Below are positions 56,719 to 64,000 of a stretch of 64,000 bases of DNA, one piece after another. The translations under genes were made by a program, and so were the position numbers. Position 1 is the first letter of the stretch. Each line of letters starts with the position of its first letter. The stretch is from Microbispora sp. H11081. Its GTDB lineage: Bacteria; Actinomycetota; Actinomycetes; Streptosporangiales; Streptosporangiaceae. The notes beneath the pieces are model-generated. The model saw nothing but the letters and a program-made list of their open reading frames with translations, did no database searches and was not told the DNA's origin. The stretch is from contig NZ_JABBWV010000012.1 in assembly GCF_012999535.1 (NCBI RefSeq), positions 1 through 64,000 of the forward strand, given 5' to 3'.

Positions 56719-57936
56719 ATGCGTTCATATTCGCGGCGGCTCCTCGCCTCCGCCGCGCTGGCCGCGCTGACCCTGGCGGCGGCCGCGTGCACCAGCGACA
56801 AACCCGCGACCTCCGCGTCGGGGGCGCCGGCCACGTCCGCCGCCGCGGCGGCGGCGGACAAGGGCACGGGGGAGCAGTCGAAGTTCTTCGTGCAGGCCGA
56901 CTACGACGCCCAGATGGCGATGCGCGGGGCGCAGCCGACCGGGGCGGCGGACAAGCCGTGGGAGCAGAGCATCGATCCCCAGCTCGTCGACACCGCCGAG
57001 TACAAGAAGGACGGGCCTTACCACCTGTGCTTCTCCAACGCCGCCGTCGACAACCCCTGGCGGCAGGTGGGCTGGAAGACCATGCAGGCGGAGGTCGCCC
57101 TGCACAAGGAGATCACGAAGTTCACCGCCCTGGACGCCGAGGGCAAGGACGACAAGCAGATCTCCGACATCGCCGAACTGCAGGGCAAGGGCTGTGACGC
57201 GCTCATCGTCTCGCCCAACACCACGGCGACGCTGACCCCGGCGGTGTCCGGCGCCTGCCCGAAGGTGCCGGTCATCGTATTCGACCGGGGCGTCCAGACC
57301 GACTGCCCGGTGACCTTCATCAAGCCGATCGGCGGCTACGCCTTCGGCGCCGCGGCGGCCGAGTTCCTCGTCGACAAGGTGCCGGCGGGCGGGAAGATCC
57401 TGGCCCTGCGCATCCTGCCCGGCGTGGACGTGCTGGAGACCCGCTGGTCGGCGGCGAAGGTGGCGTTCGACAAGAGCGAGCTCCAGGTGGTCGGCGTGGA
57501 GTTCACCGACGGCGACGCCGCGAAGACCAAGAGCATCGTCAGCGACTACATCCAGCGGTACGGCAAGCTCGACGGTGTCTGGATGGACGCGGGCGCCACG
57601 GCCGTCGCGGCCGTCGAGGCGTTCGAGGACGCGGGCCAGCCCGTGCCGCCGATCAACGGCGAGGACCAGCAGGACTTCCTGAAGAAGTGGAGCGACGCGA
57701 AGCTGACCGCGATCGCGCCGACCTACCCGACGTACCAGTGGCGCACCCCGGTCATCGCGGCGCTCAAGATCCTCAAGGGCGAGCAGGTGCCGAAGGTCTG
57801 GAACCTGCCGCAGCCGGCGATCACGCAGGAGAGCCTCGCCACCTACCTCAAGCCCGGCATGCCGCCGTTGCACTACGCGCTCTGCGGCTGTGAGGACATG
57901 CCGGGCTACCCGGAGAAGTGGGGCGGCACCTCGTGA
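56719..57936 (+). CDS. CUT2 ABC transporter substrate-binding lipoprotein, second system
   Basis: A 405-residue lipoprotein with lipobox AAAAC followed by a Thr/Ser/Ala tether. The binding domain begins YHLCFSNAAVDNPWRQVGWKTMQAE and has GKGCDALIVSPNTTATLTPAV, VPVIVFDRGVQTDCPVTFIKPIGGYAFG and DGVWMDAGATAVA. The form is that of type I sugar-binding proteins. It differs strongly from the SBP at 11432-12514, so the two CUT2 systems probably import different sugars. ATG at 56719 follows GGAAGGAAG; its stop overlaps the epimerase start (GTGA). Confidence 0.87.
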   Translation: MRSYSRRLLASAALAALTLAAAACTSDKPATSASGAPATSAAAAAADKGTGEQSKFFVQADYDAQMAMRGAQPTGAADKPWEQSIDPQLVDTAEYKKDGPYHLCFSNAAVDNPWRQVGWKTMQAEVALHKEITKFTALDAEGKDDKQISDIAELQGKGCDALIVSPNTTATLTPAVSGACPKVPVIVFDRGVQTDCPVTFIKPIGGYAFGAAAAEFLVDKVPAGGKILALRILPGVDVLETRWSAAKVAFDKSELQVVGVEFTDGDAAKTKSIVSDYIQRYGKLDGVWMDAGATAVAAVEAFEDAGQPVPPINGEDQQDFLKKWSDAKLTAIAPTYPTYQWRTPVIAALKILKGEQVPKVWNLPQPAITQESLATYLKPGMPPLHYALCGCEDMPGYPEKWGGTS

Positions 57937-58766
57937 TCGGGGTCAACACCTGGGTCTGGGTCTCGCCGCTCACCGACGAGGCCCTGACCTCCCTCGCGCC
58001 GCGGATCGCGGAATGGGGCTTCGACGTCGTCGAACTGCCGGTCGAGCACCCCGGCGACTGGGACCCTGGGCGGGCCGCGGCCCTGCTGGACGGGCTCGGG
58101 CTCGGCGCGTCGGTCGTGCTCACGATGCCCCCCGGGCGCGAGCTCGTCGCCGCCTCGCCCGAGTGCGTCCGGGACACCCAGGACTACCTGCGCCACTGCG
58201 TGGACGTGGCGGTGACCGTCGGCGCGCCGGCGGTCAGCGGCCCCGCGTACTCCTCGGTCGGGCGGGCCTGGCGGATGAGCGGGGACGAGCGGCGGGCGAT
58301 CTACGCCGAGCTGGCGGAGAACCTGAAACCCGTCGTCGCGTACGCGGCGGAACGCGGGGTCAGGATCGGCGTGGAACCGCTCAACCGGTACGAGACCAGC
58401 GTCGTCAACACCGTCGAGCAGGCGCTGGAGGCCCTGCCGGAGGAGTGCGGAATCGCCCTCGACACCTACCACATGAACATCGAGGAGAAGGATCCTCCCC
58501 GGGCCGTCCGCCTGGCGGGCGACAGGATCGCGCACATCCAGGTGTGCGGGACCGACCGGGGCGCTCCGGGCAGCGACCACTTCGACTGGCTCGGCTTCGC
58601 CGCCGCCGTCCGCGACGTCGGCTACGGCGGCCCGCTCGTGATCGAGTCGTTCACCGCCGACAACAAGACCATCGCCACCGCCGCGTCCATCTGGCGTCCC
58701 CTCGCCCCGACCCAGGACGCCCTCGCCACCGAGGGCCTCTCCTTCCTCCGCACGCTCACGACCTGA
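57933..58766 (+). CDS. sugar isomerase/epimerase TIM-barrel protein (D-tagatose 3-epimerase-like)
   Basis: A 277-residue AP-endonuclease-family-2 TIM barrel. The four metal ligands expected in ketose 3-epimerases and related enzymes are visible: Glu in IGVEPLNRY, Asp in ALDTYHMNIEE, His in AHIQVCGTD and Glu in LVIESF. GTG at 57933 overlaps the binding-protein stop, so the enzyme is co-expressed with the importer and should act on its cargo or a keto-derivative. Members of this fold also isomerise or cleave 3-keto-glycosides, which would fit the ThuA genes nearby. Substrate unknown. Confidence 0.85.
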   Translation: MIGVNTWVWVSPLTDEALTSLAPRIAEWGFDVVELPVEHPGDWDPGRAAALLDGLGLGASVVLTMPPGRELVAASPECVRDTQDYLRHCVDVAVTVGAPAVSGPAYSSVGRAWRMSGDERRAIYAELAENLKPVVAYAAERGVRIGVEPLNRYETSVVNTVEQALEALPEECGIALDTYHMNIEEKDPPRAVRLAGDRIAHIQVCGTDRGAPGSDHFDWLGFAAAVRDVGYGGPLVIESFTADNKTIATAASIWRPLAPTQDALATEGLSFLRTLTT

Positions 58767-58833
58767 CCCGATCGACCGTCCCTTCGCACCTTCCGACTCC
58801 GGCCGTCACCGGTAACCCCCCAGGAGATCCATC

Positions 58834-61800
58834 ATGCGAAGAACACGATTACTCGCCGCCCTGGCCGCGGCCCTGCTCGGCATGCTGCTGTCCGCGGTGC
58901 CACTGGTCGCGCACGCGGCGGCTCCGCAGTTCCGGGTGCTGCTGTTCACCAAGACCGCCTCAGGCGCGTACCGGCACGACTCCATCGACGCCGGCGTGTC
59001 GATGTTCCAGCAACTGGCGGCGGACAACAACTTCGAGGTGGTCCGCAGCGAGGACGCGAGCGTCTTCACCTCGTCGGCCCTGAACACCTACGACGCGGTG
59101 GTCATGCTCCAGACCTCCGGCATGGTCTGGGACAACGACAGCCAGCGTCAGGCGATGCAGGCCTACGTGCGCTCCGGCCACGGTGTCATCGCGGTGCACA
59201 ACGCCACCGACATGAACATCGAGTCGCAGTTCCCCTGGTGGGACCAGGTCGTCATGGCCGGCGCGCACATGACCCAGCACTCCTCGATCGTCCAGGGCAC
59301 CGCCAAGGTGGCCGACAAGGTCCACCCCTCCACCAAGGGTCTGCCGGACCGGTGGGTGCGCACCGAGGAGTGGTACAACTTCGACAAGAACGCGCGTGGC
59401 TCGGTGCACGTGCTGGTCACCGCCGACGAGACGACCTATGACGCCGGGTCGTACAAGATGGGCGCCGACCACCCGATCTCGTGGTGTCACAACCCCGAGG
59501 GCGGCCGGGTCTGGGCGACCGCGATGGGCCACAACGCGTCCTCCTACTCCGAGTCGCTGTTCAGGCAGCACGTGCTGGGCGGCGTGAAGTGGGCGGCGGG
59601 CGCGGCCGCGGGCGACTGCGGCGGCACGGTCTCGGCCCGGTTCCAGAAGGTGACCCTCGACGGAGCGCCGGACCAGCCGATGGAGCTGGACGTCGCCGCC
59701 GACGGCAGGGTCTTCTACATCTCCCGCTCCGGCAAGGTGAACCTGATCCCGGCGGGCGGCGGAAGCACGCGCGTCATCGGCACGCTGTCGGTGTACGACG
59801 GCGGCGAGGACGGCGGGATCGGGCTGGCGCTCGACCCGAACTTCTCCGCGAACGGCTGGATCTACGTCAACTACTCGCCGTCCAACGGCGGCGAGGTGAA
59901 CCGGGTGTCGCGGTTCACCTTCAACGGCACCAGCCTCGACCTCTCCAGCGAGAAGAAGATCATCGAGGTTCCCGCGTACCGCAACGTGGACGAGCCGGGC
60001 CACACCGGCGGCTACCTCGCCTTCGGCCCGGGCGGCAACCTGTACATCGGCCCCGGTGACGACACCAACCCCAACGCCTCCAGCGGCTACGCCCCGATCG
60101 ACGAGCGGTCGGGCCGGGAGCACTACGACGCCCAGCGGTCCTCGGCCAACACCAACGACCTGCGCGGCAAGATCCTGCGCATCCACCCCGAGGCCGACGG
60201 CACCTACACGATCCCGTCGGGCAACATGTTCACGCCGGGCACCGCGAAGACGCGGCCGGAGATCTACGCGATGGGCTTCCGCAACCCGTTCCGCTTCTCC
60301 GTCGACAAGGTCACCGGCTGGATCTCGCTGGGCGACTACGGCCCTGACGCGGGCAGCGCCAACTCCAACCGCGGTCCCGAGGGCACCGTCGAATGGAACC
60401 TGATCAAGGAGCCGGGCTTCTACGGCTGGCCCTACTGCGTCGGCAACAACATCCCGTTCAACGACTTCAACTTCGCCACCAACACCTCGGGTGCGAAGTT
60501 CAACTGCTCGGCGCCGGTGAACAACTCGCCCAACAACACCGGCCTGACCAACCTGCCCGCGGCCAAGCCCGCGAACATCTGGTACAACTACCACGCGTCG
60601 GCCGAGTTCCCCGAGATCAACTGTTGTGGCGGGGCGGCGCCGATGGGCGGCCCGATCTACCGCTACGACGCGAACAGCACGTCCGACCGCAAGTTCCCCG
60701 ACTACTTCGACGGCACGCCGTTCCTCTACGAGTGGAGCCGCAACTTCGTCAAGGAACTGCGGTTGGACTCCTCAGGCAACCTCCTCAAGATCAACCCCTT
60801 CGTGGCGCAGATCGCGCCGCACGCGCCGATCGACATGAAGTTCGGCCCTGACGGCGCGTTGTACATGGCCGACTGGGGCAACGGCTTCGGCCACGCGAAC
60901 ACCGATGACGCCATCTACCGCATCGACTACGTGGTGGGGAACCGCGCGCCCGTCGCCAAGGCGAGCGCCGACCCCGACTCGGGCGCGGCGCCGCTGACGG
61001 TGGCGTTCTCCTCCGCGGGCTCGTCCGACCCCGACGGCGACGCGATCACCTTCGCCTGGGAGTTCGGCGACGGCGGGACCTCCACCAGCGCCAACCCGTC
61101 CCACACCTACAACTCCAACGGCTCCTACACGGCCAAGCTGACCGTGCGGGACGCGAGCGGGAAGACGGCCAGCGTCACGGTGCCCGTCGTGGTCGGCAAC
61201 ACCCGTCCCAAGGTCGTCTTCTCGGCGCCGCCCGACGGCGGGTTCATCGACTTCGGCGACCGGGTGACCTACACGCTGAACGTCACCGACCCCGAGGACG
61301 GGTCCGTCGACTGCAGCAAGGTCAACGTGTTCACCGCGCTCGGCCACGACCAGCACGCCCACGACACCGGTCAGTACACCGGCTGCACGGGGACGGTCAC
61401 GACGACGGCCTCCGGCCATGACGAGGCGGCCAACGTCTACTACGTCCTGGGTGCGGACTACACCGACAGGGGCGGGCTGAAGGGCAGCGCCGGCATCACG
61501 CTGCAGCCGAAGCACAAGCAGGCCGAGCACTACACCGGTTCCTCCGGGGTCCGCGTCGTCGACGAGTCAGGAGCCGAGGGCGGCAGGCGGATCGGCGACA
61601 TCTCCAACAACGACTGGATCTCCTTCACCCCGGTCAACCTGTCCGGGATCGACACGGTCTCCTTCCGCGTCTCGGCGCCGTCCAGCACAGGGGCGTCCAT
61701 CGAGTTGCGGGCCGACTCGCCGTCGGGGGCGCTCATCGCCTCCGCCTCCGTGCCGGCCACCGGGGGATGGAACAACTACGTGTCGCTGCCCTCGGTGCGC

Positions 61801-62397
61801 GTGACCGACCCCGGCGGCACCCGCAACCTGTACGTCGTGTTCAAGGCGCCGTCGGCGAACGCGTTCGACCTCGACTCGTTCACCTTCGCGGGCAGGGGCG
61901 TCGCGCAGGGCGGCGGCTCGCCCTCTCCGTCCCCCTCGCCGTCCACGTCTCCGTCGGCCTCTCCGTCTCCGTCCCCGTCTCCGTCCCCCTCGCCGTCGTC
62001 GTCGGCGGGGAGCACGAGCGCGCTGCGGGGCGTGGCGTCGGGCCGGTGCCTGGACGTCAACGGCGCCTCCCAGTCCAACGGCGCGCAGGTGCTGATCTGG
62101 GACTGCAACGGGCAGGCCAACCAGCGGTGGACCTCCACCAGCGCCGGTGAGCTGCGCGTCTACGGCAACAAGTGCCTGGACGTGAACGGCGGCGCCACCG
62201 CCGACGGCTCAGCGGTGATCATCTGGGACTGCAACGGGCAGAACAACCAGAAGTGGCGCTTCAACTCCGACGGCAGCATCACGGCCGTCGGGGCGAACAA
62301 GTGCCTCGACGTGTCCAGCAACGGCACCGCCAACGGCAGCAGGGTGCAGATCTGGTCGTGCAACGGCCAGAACAACCAGAAGTGGACCCGCGTCTGA
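58834..62397 (+). CDS. secreted ThuA plus PQQ-type sugar dehydrogenase fusion with PKD, CBM6-like and CBM13 domains
   Basis: A 1187-residue secreted protein. The signal ends AHA (about 29). A ThuA domain (30-260: FRVLLFTKTASGAYRHDSI, HGVIAVHNATDMN, HPISWCHNPEGGR) is joined to a GSDH propeller (270-700: [69 protein letters not shown]). Then come PKD (about 705-790), an Ig-like segment, a CBM6-like domain (KQAEHY, NNDWISFTPV), a Ser-Pro linker and CBM13. ThuA and GSDH are separate proteins at 44380-49237. ATG at 58834 has AGGAGAT; only 67 bp separate it from the epimerase gene, with no terminator. Confidence 0.85.
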   Translation: MRRTRLLAALAAALLGMLLSAVPLVAHAAAPQFRVLLFTKTASGAYRHDSIDAGVSMFQQLAADNNFEVVRSEDASVFTSSALNTYDAVVMLQTSGMVWDNDSQRQAMQAYVRSGHGVIAVHNATDMNIESQFPWWDQVVMAGAHMTQHSSIVQGTAKVADKVHPSTKGLPDRWVRTEEWYNFDKNARGSVHVLVTADETTYDAGSYKMGADHPISWCHNPEGGRVWATAMGHNASSYSESLFRQHVLGGVKWAAGAAAGDCGGTVSARFQKVTLDGAPDQPMELDVAADGRVFYISRSGKVNLIPAGGGSTRVIGTLSVYDGGEDGGIGLALDPNFSANGWIYVNYSPSNGGEVNRVSRFTFNGTSLDLSSEKKIIEVPAYRNVDEPGHTGGYLAFGPGGNLYIGPGDDTNPNASSGYAPIDERSGREHYDAQRSSANTNDLRGKILRIHPEADGTYTIPSGNMFTPGTAKTRPEIYAMGFRNPFRFSVDKVTGWISLGDYGPDAGSANSNRGPEGTVEWNLIKEPGFYGWPYCVGNNIPFNDFNFATNTSGAKFNCSAPVNNSPNNTGLTNLPAAKPANIWYNYHASAEFPEINCCGGAAPMGGPIYRYDANSTSDRKFPDYFDGTPFLYEWSRNFVKELRLDSSGNLLKINPFVAQIAPHAPIDMKFGPDGALYMADWGNGFGHANTDDAIYRIDYVVGNRAPVAKASADPDSGAAPLTVAFSSAGSSDPDGDAITFAWEFGDGGTSTSANPSHTYNSNGSYTAKLTVRDASGKTASVTVPVVVGNTRPKVVFSAPPDGGFIDFGDRVTYTLNVTDPEDGSVDCSKVNVFTALGHDQHAHDTGQYTGCTGTVTTTASGHDEAANVYYVLGADYTDRGGLKGSAGITLQPKHKQAEHYTGSSGVRVVDESGAEGGRRIGDISNNDWISFTPVNLSGIDTVSFRVSAPSSTGASIELRADSPSGALIASASVPATGGWNNYVSLPSVRVTDPGGTRNLYVVFKAPSANAFDLDSFTFAGRGVAQGGGSPSPSPSPSTSPSASPSPSPSPSPSPSSSAGSTSALRGVASGRCLDVNGASQSNGAQVLIWDCNGQANQRWTSTSAGELRVYGNKCLDVNGGATADGSAVIIWDCNGQNNQKWRFNSDGSITAVGANKCLDVSSNGTANGSRVQIWSCNGQNNQKWTRV
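62008..62397 (+). repeat. CBM13 module, copy 7 of 7
   Basis: The last subdomain reads [24 protein letters not shown], as if the second repeat had overwritten part of the third. Confidence 0.85.
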
Positions 62398-62410
62398 CGT
62401 AGCGGGCCCT

Positions 62411-62446
62411 TTCCGGGCCGGTCCGCTCCGGCGGACCGGCCCGGAA
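62411..62446. terminator. bidirectional terminator hairpin
   Basis: A perfect 15-bp stem (62411-62425 with 62432-62446), 6-base loop, between the fusion gene and the convergent GH3 gene. Confidence 0.82.
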
Positions 62447-62468
62447 GCATGTCCGGGGACGGCCGCGC

Positions 62469-64000
62469 TCAGGCGAGCGCGAGCTCGGCGGGCGCGGTGA
62501 CGGCGTCGGGGTCTCCGGCGTAGGAAGCGGCCTCGATCACGACCGTCGGGGAGGCAGGGACGAAGCCGCCGGCCGTCCACCTCAGCAGCGGCCTGGTCGA
62601 CGCGGGCACGGTGACCCTGGCCGACTCCCCGGCCCGCAGGCCGACAGTCGCGAAGCCGAGCAGGACCCGGGTGGGGAAGTCGTCGGCGGCCGCGTCGACG
62701 CCGGTGGGCCGTCCGTAGAGCTGGACGACGTGCCGGCCCGCGCGCGAGCCGGTGTTGGTCACGGTCACGGCGGCCGTGAAGGAGTCGCCGTCTGGCTCGC
62801 CGACCGTGAGCTCGCCGACTGTGAGCTCGGCGAGGGCGAAGCTCGTGTAGGAGAGGCCGAACCCGAGCGGGAAGGCCGGCGTGTGGCCGTCCCTGTCCAG
62901 CAGCCGCTGGCCGAACCACTTGTCGTACGTGATGGCGGTGGCGTCGCGGTCGAAGTGCGGCAGGTGCTCCTCGGCGGCCGGGATCGAGTACGGCAGGCGC
63001 CCGGCCGCGTCGACGTCGCCGAGCAGCACGTCGGCCAGGGCGTGGCCGCCCTCGCAGCCGGAGTACCAGGAGACCAGCACGGCGGGCACGGCGTCGCGCC
63101 ACTCCTCGGTGACGACGGCCCCCGCGGTGACGATCACCACGACGGTGCGCGGGTTGGCCGCCGCCACGGCCCTGATGATCTCGGCGTCGACGGGCCTGAG
63201 CCGCAGGCTCGCGCGGTCGCCGCCGGCGCTGCCGCCGCTGATGGAGTCCACCGCGCCCGGCTTGGCCAGGAAATCCGCGAACGACTGCCCGGCGGGGTCG
63301 TCGCCGGGCGGCGGGAACAGCGCCAGCAGGTCGGCGTCCGACAGCACGTCCCCTCCGATCCACTCGCCCTCGTCCGCGGCGGTGTACCCGGCGACGACGA
63401 CGGCGACGTCGGCCTGGGCGGCCGCGGCGGCGGCAGCGGCCGGGTCGTCGTCGGCAACGTGGGTGATCCGCGCCTTCGGGAGCGCCTCGGTCAGCCCGCG
63501 CAACGCGGTGACGATCTCCGGGGCGCGCACGTCGGACGAGCCGTTGTCGCCGGTGTTGGCCACGTCCGCGAGGCGTCCGACGACCGCCAGGGAGGTGAGG
63601 GCGTCCCGCTGCAGGGGGAGCAGGGGCGTCTCGCCCACCGGGTCGTTCTTGAGCAGCACCATGCCGCGGGCGGCGGCCTCGCGCGCCAGCGCGCGGTGCT
63701 CGGCGCTGAATACCACCTCCAGCGGCGGCTCCGGCTCGGAGAGGGCGGCGTAGTGGCGCACCTGGGTGGCGAGGATGCGGCGGGCCGCCCGGTCGACGTC
63801 GTCCCAGCTCGCGCGGCCCGCCTCCAGGTCGGCGGGCAGGTGCTCGGCGCGCTGCTGACGGAAGGGCTCCTCCACGTCGAGCCCGGCGCGCAGCGAGGCG
63901 GCGGCGTCGCGCAGGCCCCAGATGAAGTCGGAGACGGTGACGCCCTCGAAGCCCCACATCCCGCGGAGCACGCCTTCCATCAGGTGCTCGTTCTGCCCGG
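62469..64000 (-). CDS. GH3 beta-glycosidase, 5' end cut by the window
   Basis: The last 510 residues of a GH3 enzyme; the frame stays open to the window edge past the Met at 63980 (GQNEHLMEGVLRG matches the region before the nucleophile). The nucleophile Asp is in TVSDFIWG (Phe where Trp is usual). MVLLKND and LPL follow, then the (alpha/beta)6 sandwich with RPVDAEIIRAVAAANPRTVVVI and WYSGCEGGHALADVLLGD, and a fibronectin-III-like C-terminal domain (PLGFGLSYTSFA, VTNTGSRAGRHVVQLY). No CBM13 or export signal is visible in this part. GH3 enzymes hydrolyse beta-glucosides, xylosides or arabinosides; which one cannot be told. Confidence 0.88.
   Translation of the reverse strand, partial: GQNEHLMEGVLRGMWGFEGVTVSDFIWGLRDAAASLRAGLDVEEPFRQQRAEHLPADLEAGRASWDDVDRAARRILATQVRHYAALSEPEPPLEVVFSAEHRALAREAAARGMVLLKNDPVGETPLLPLQRDALTSLAVVGRLADVANTGDNGSSDVRAPEIVTALRGLTEALPKARITHVADDDPAAAAAAAAQADVAVVVAGYTAADEGEWIGGDVLSDADLLALFPPPGDDPAGQSFADFLAKPGAVDSISGGSAGGDRASLRLRPVDAEIIRAVAAANPRTVVVIVTAGAVVTEEWRDAVPAVLVSWYSGCEGGHALADVLLGDVDAAGRLPYSIPAAEEHLPHFDRDATAITYDKWFGQRLLDRDGHTPAFPLGFGLSYTSFALAELTVGELTVGEPDGDSFTAAVTVTNTGSRAGRHVVQLYGRPTGVDAAADDFPTRVLLGFATVGLRAGESARVTVPASTRPLLRWTAGGFVPASPTVVIEAASYAGDPDAVTAPAELALA

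Overview
The window is very GC-rich, with GTG and TTG starts, four-base stop/start overlaps, strong GC hairpins between convergent genes, twin-arginine and lipoprotein signals, and Ser-Pro linkers joining secreted enzymes to carbohydrate-binding modules. This points to a soil actinomycete, probably of the Streptosporangiales (Nonomuraea/Microbispora-like). That placement is inferred from gene style and cannot be proved from sequence alone. The window reads as one long carbohydrate-utilisation island centred on L-fucose, L-arabinose, galactose and xylan side chains.

Layout. Position 1-542 is the 3' end of a GH43-type gene. Positions 609-8754 hold a complete non-phosphorylative L-fucose pathway: an aldo/keto reductase (fucose dehydrogenase), a lactonase, an enolase-superfamily L-fuconate dehydratase, an SDR, and an FAH-family 2,4-diketo-3-deoxyfuconate hydrolase. 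The same operon carries larA, larB and larC, which encode a nickel-pincer hydroxyacid racemase and two of its cofactor enzymes. Positions 8815-14433 hold a ribose-type (CUT2) ABC importer and two FCD-type GntR regulators. Positions 14647-16440 hold an XRE/MmyB-like regulator divergent from an SDR. Positions 16721-28063 hold two GH95 alpha-L-fucosidases, a GH27 alpha-galactosidase, a GH30 xylanase and a LacI regulator. Positions 28410-31276 hold a three-gene operon: a near-identical second copy of the fuconate dehydratase, a GntR regulator, and larE, the missing fourth lar gene.

Positions 31580-41304 hold a CE1-like esterase with CBM13, a GntR-controlled CUT1 importer without its own ATPase plus an acid-sugar dehydratase, and a GH54 arabinofuranosidase. 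Positions 41783-52445 hold a secreted beta-helix enzyme, a PQQ-type sugar dehydrogenase, a ThuA/DUF1080 protein, a LacI regulator and a GH39-like glycosidase. Positions 53336-62397 hold a second CUT2 importer, a TIM-barrel sugar epimerase/isomerase and a large ThuA plus sugar-dehydrogenase fusion. Positions 62469-64000 hold a GH3 glycosidase cut by the window edge.

How the parts fit. Secreted glycosidases release L-fucose, L-arabinose, galactose and xylo-oligomers. Three importers bring sugars in. The cytosolic pathway converts L-fucose to pyruvate plus lactate, and the lar genes could interconvert lactate stereoisomers. Several palindromes look like local regulons: ATTCATC-N-GATGAAT before both fuconate dehydratases, CGAATCGATTCG just after the -10 of two promoters, and TGAAAnTTTCA about 340-415 bp upstream of five or six secreted-enzyme genes. 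Seven almost identical CBM13 modules recur in unrelated genes. No tRNA, rRNA, CRISPR array, transposase or integrase was seen.
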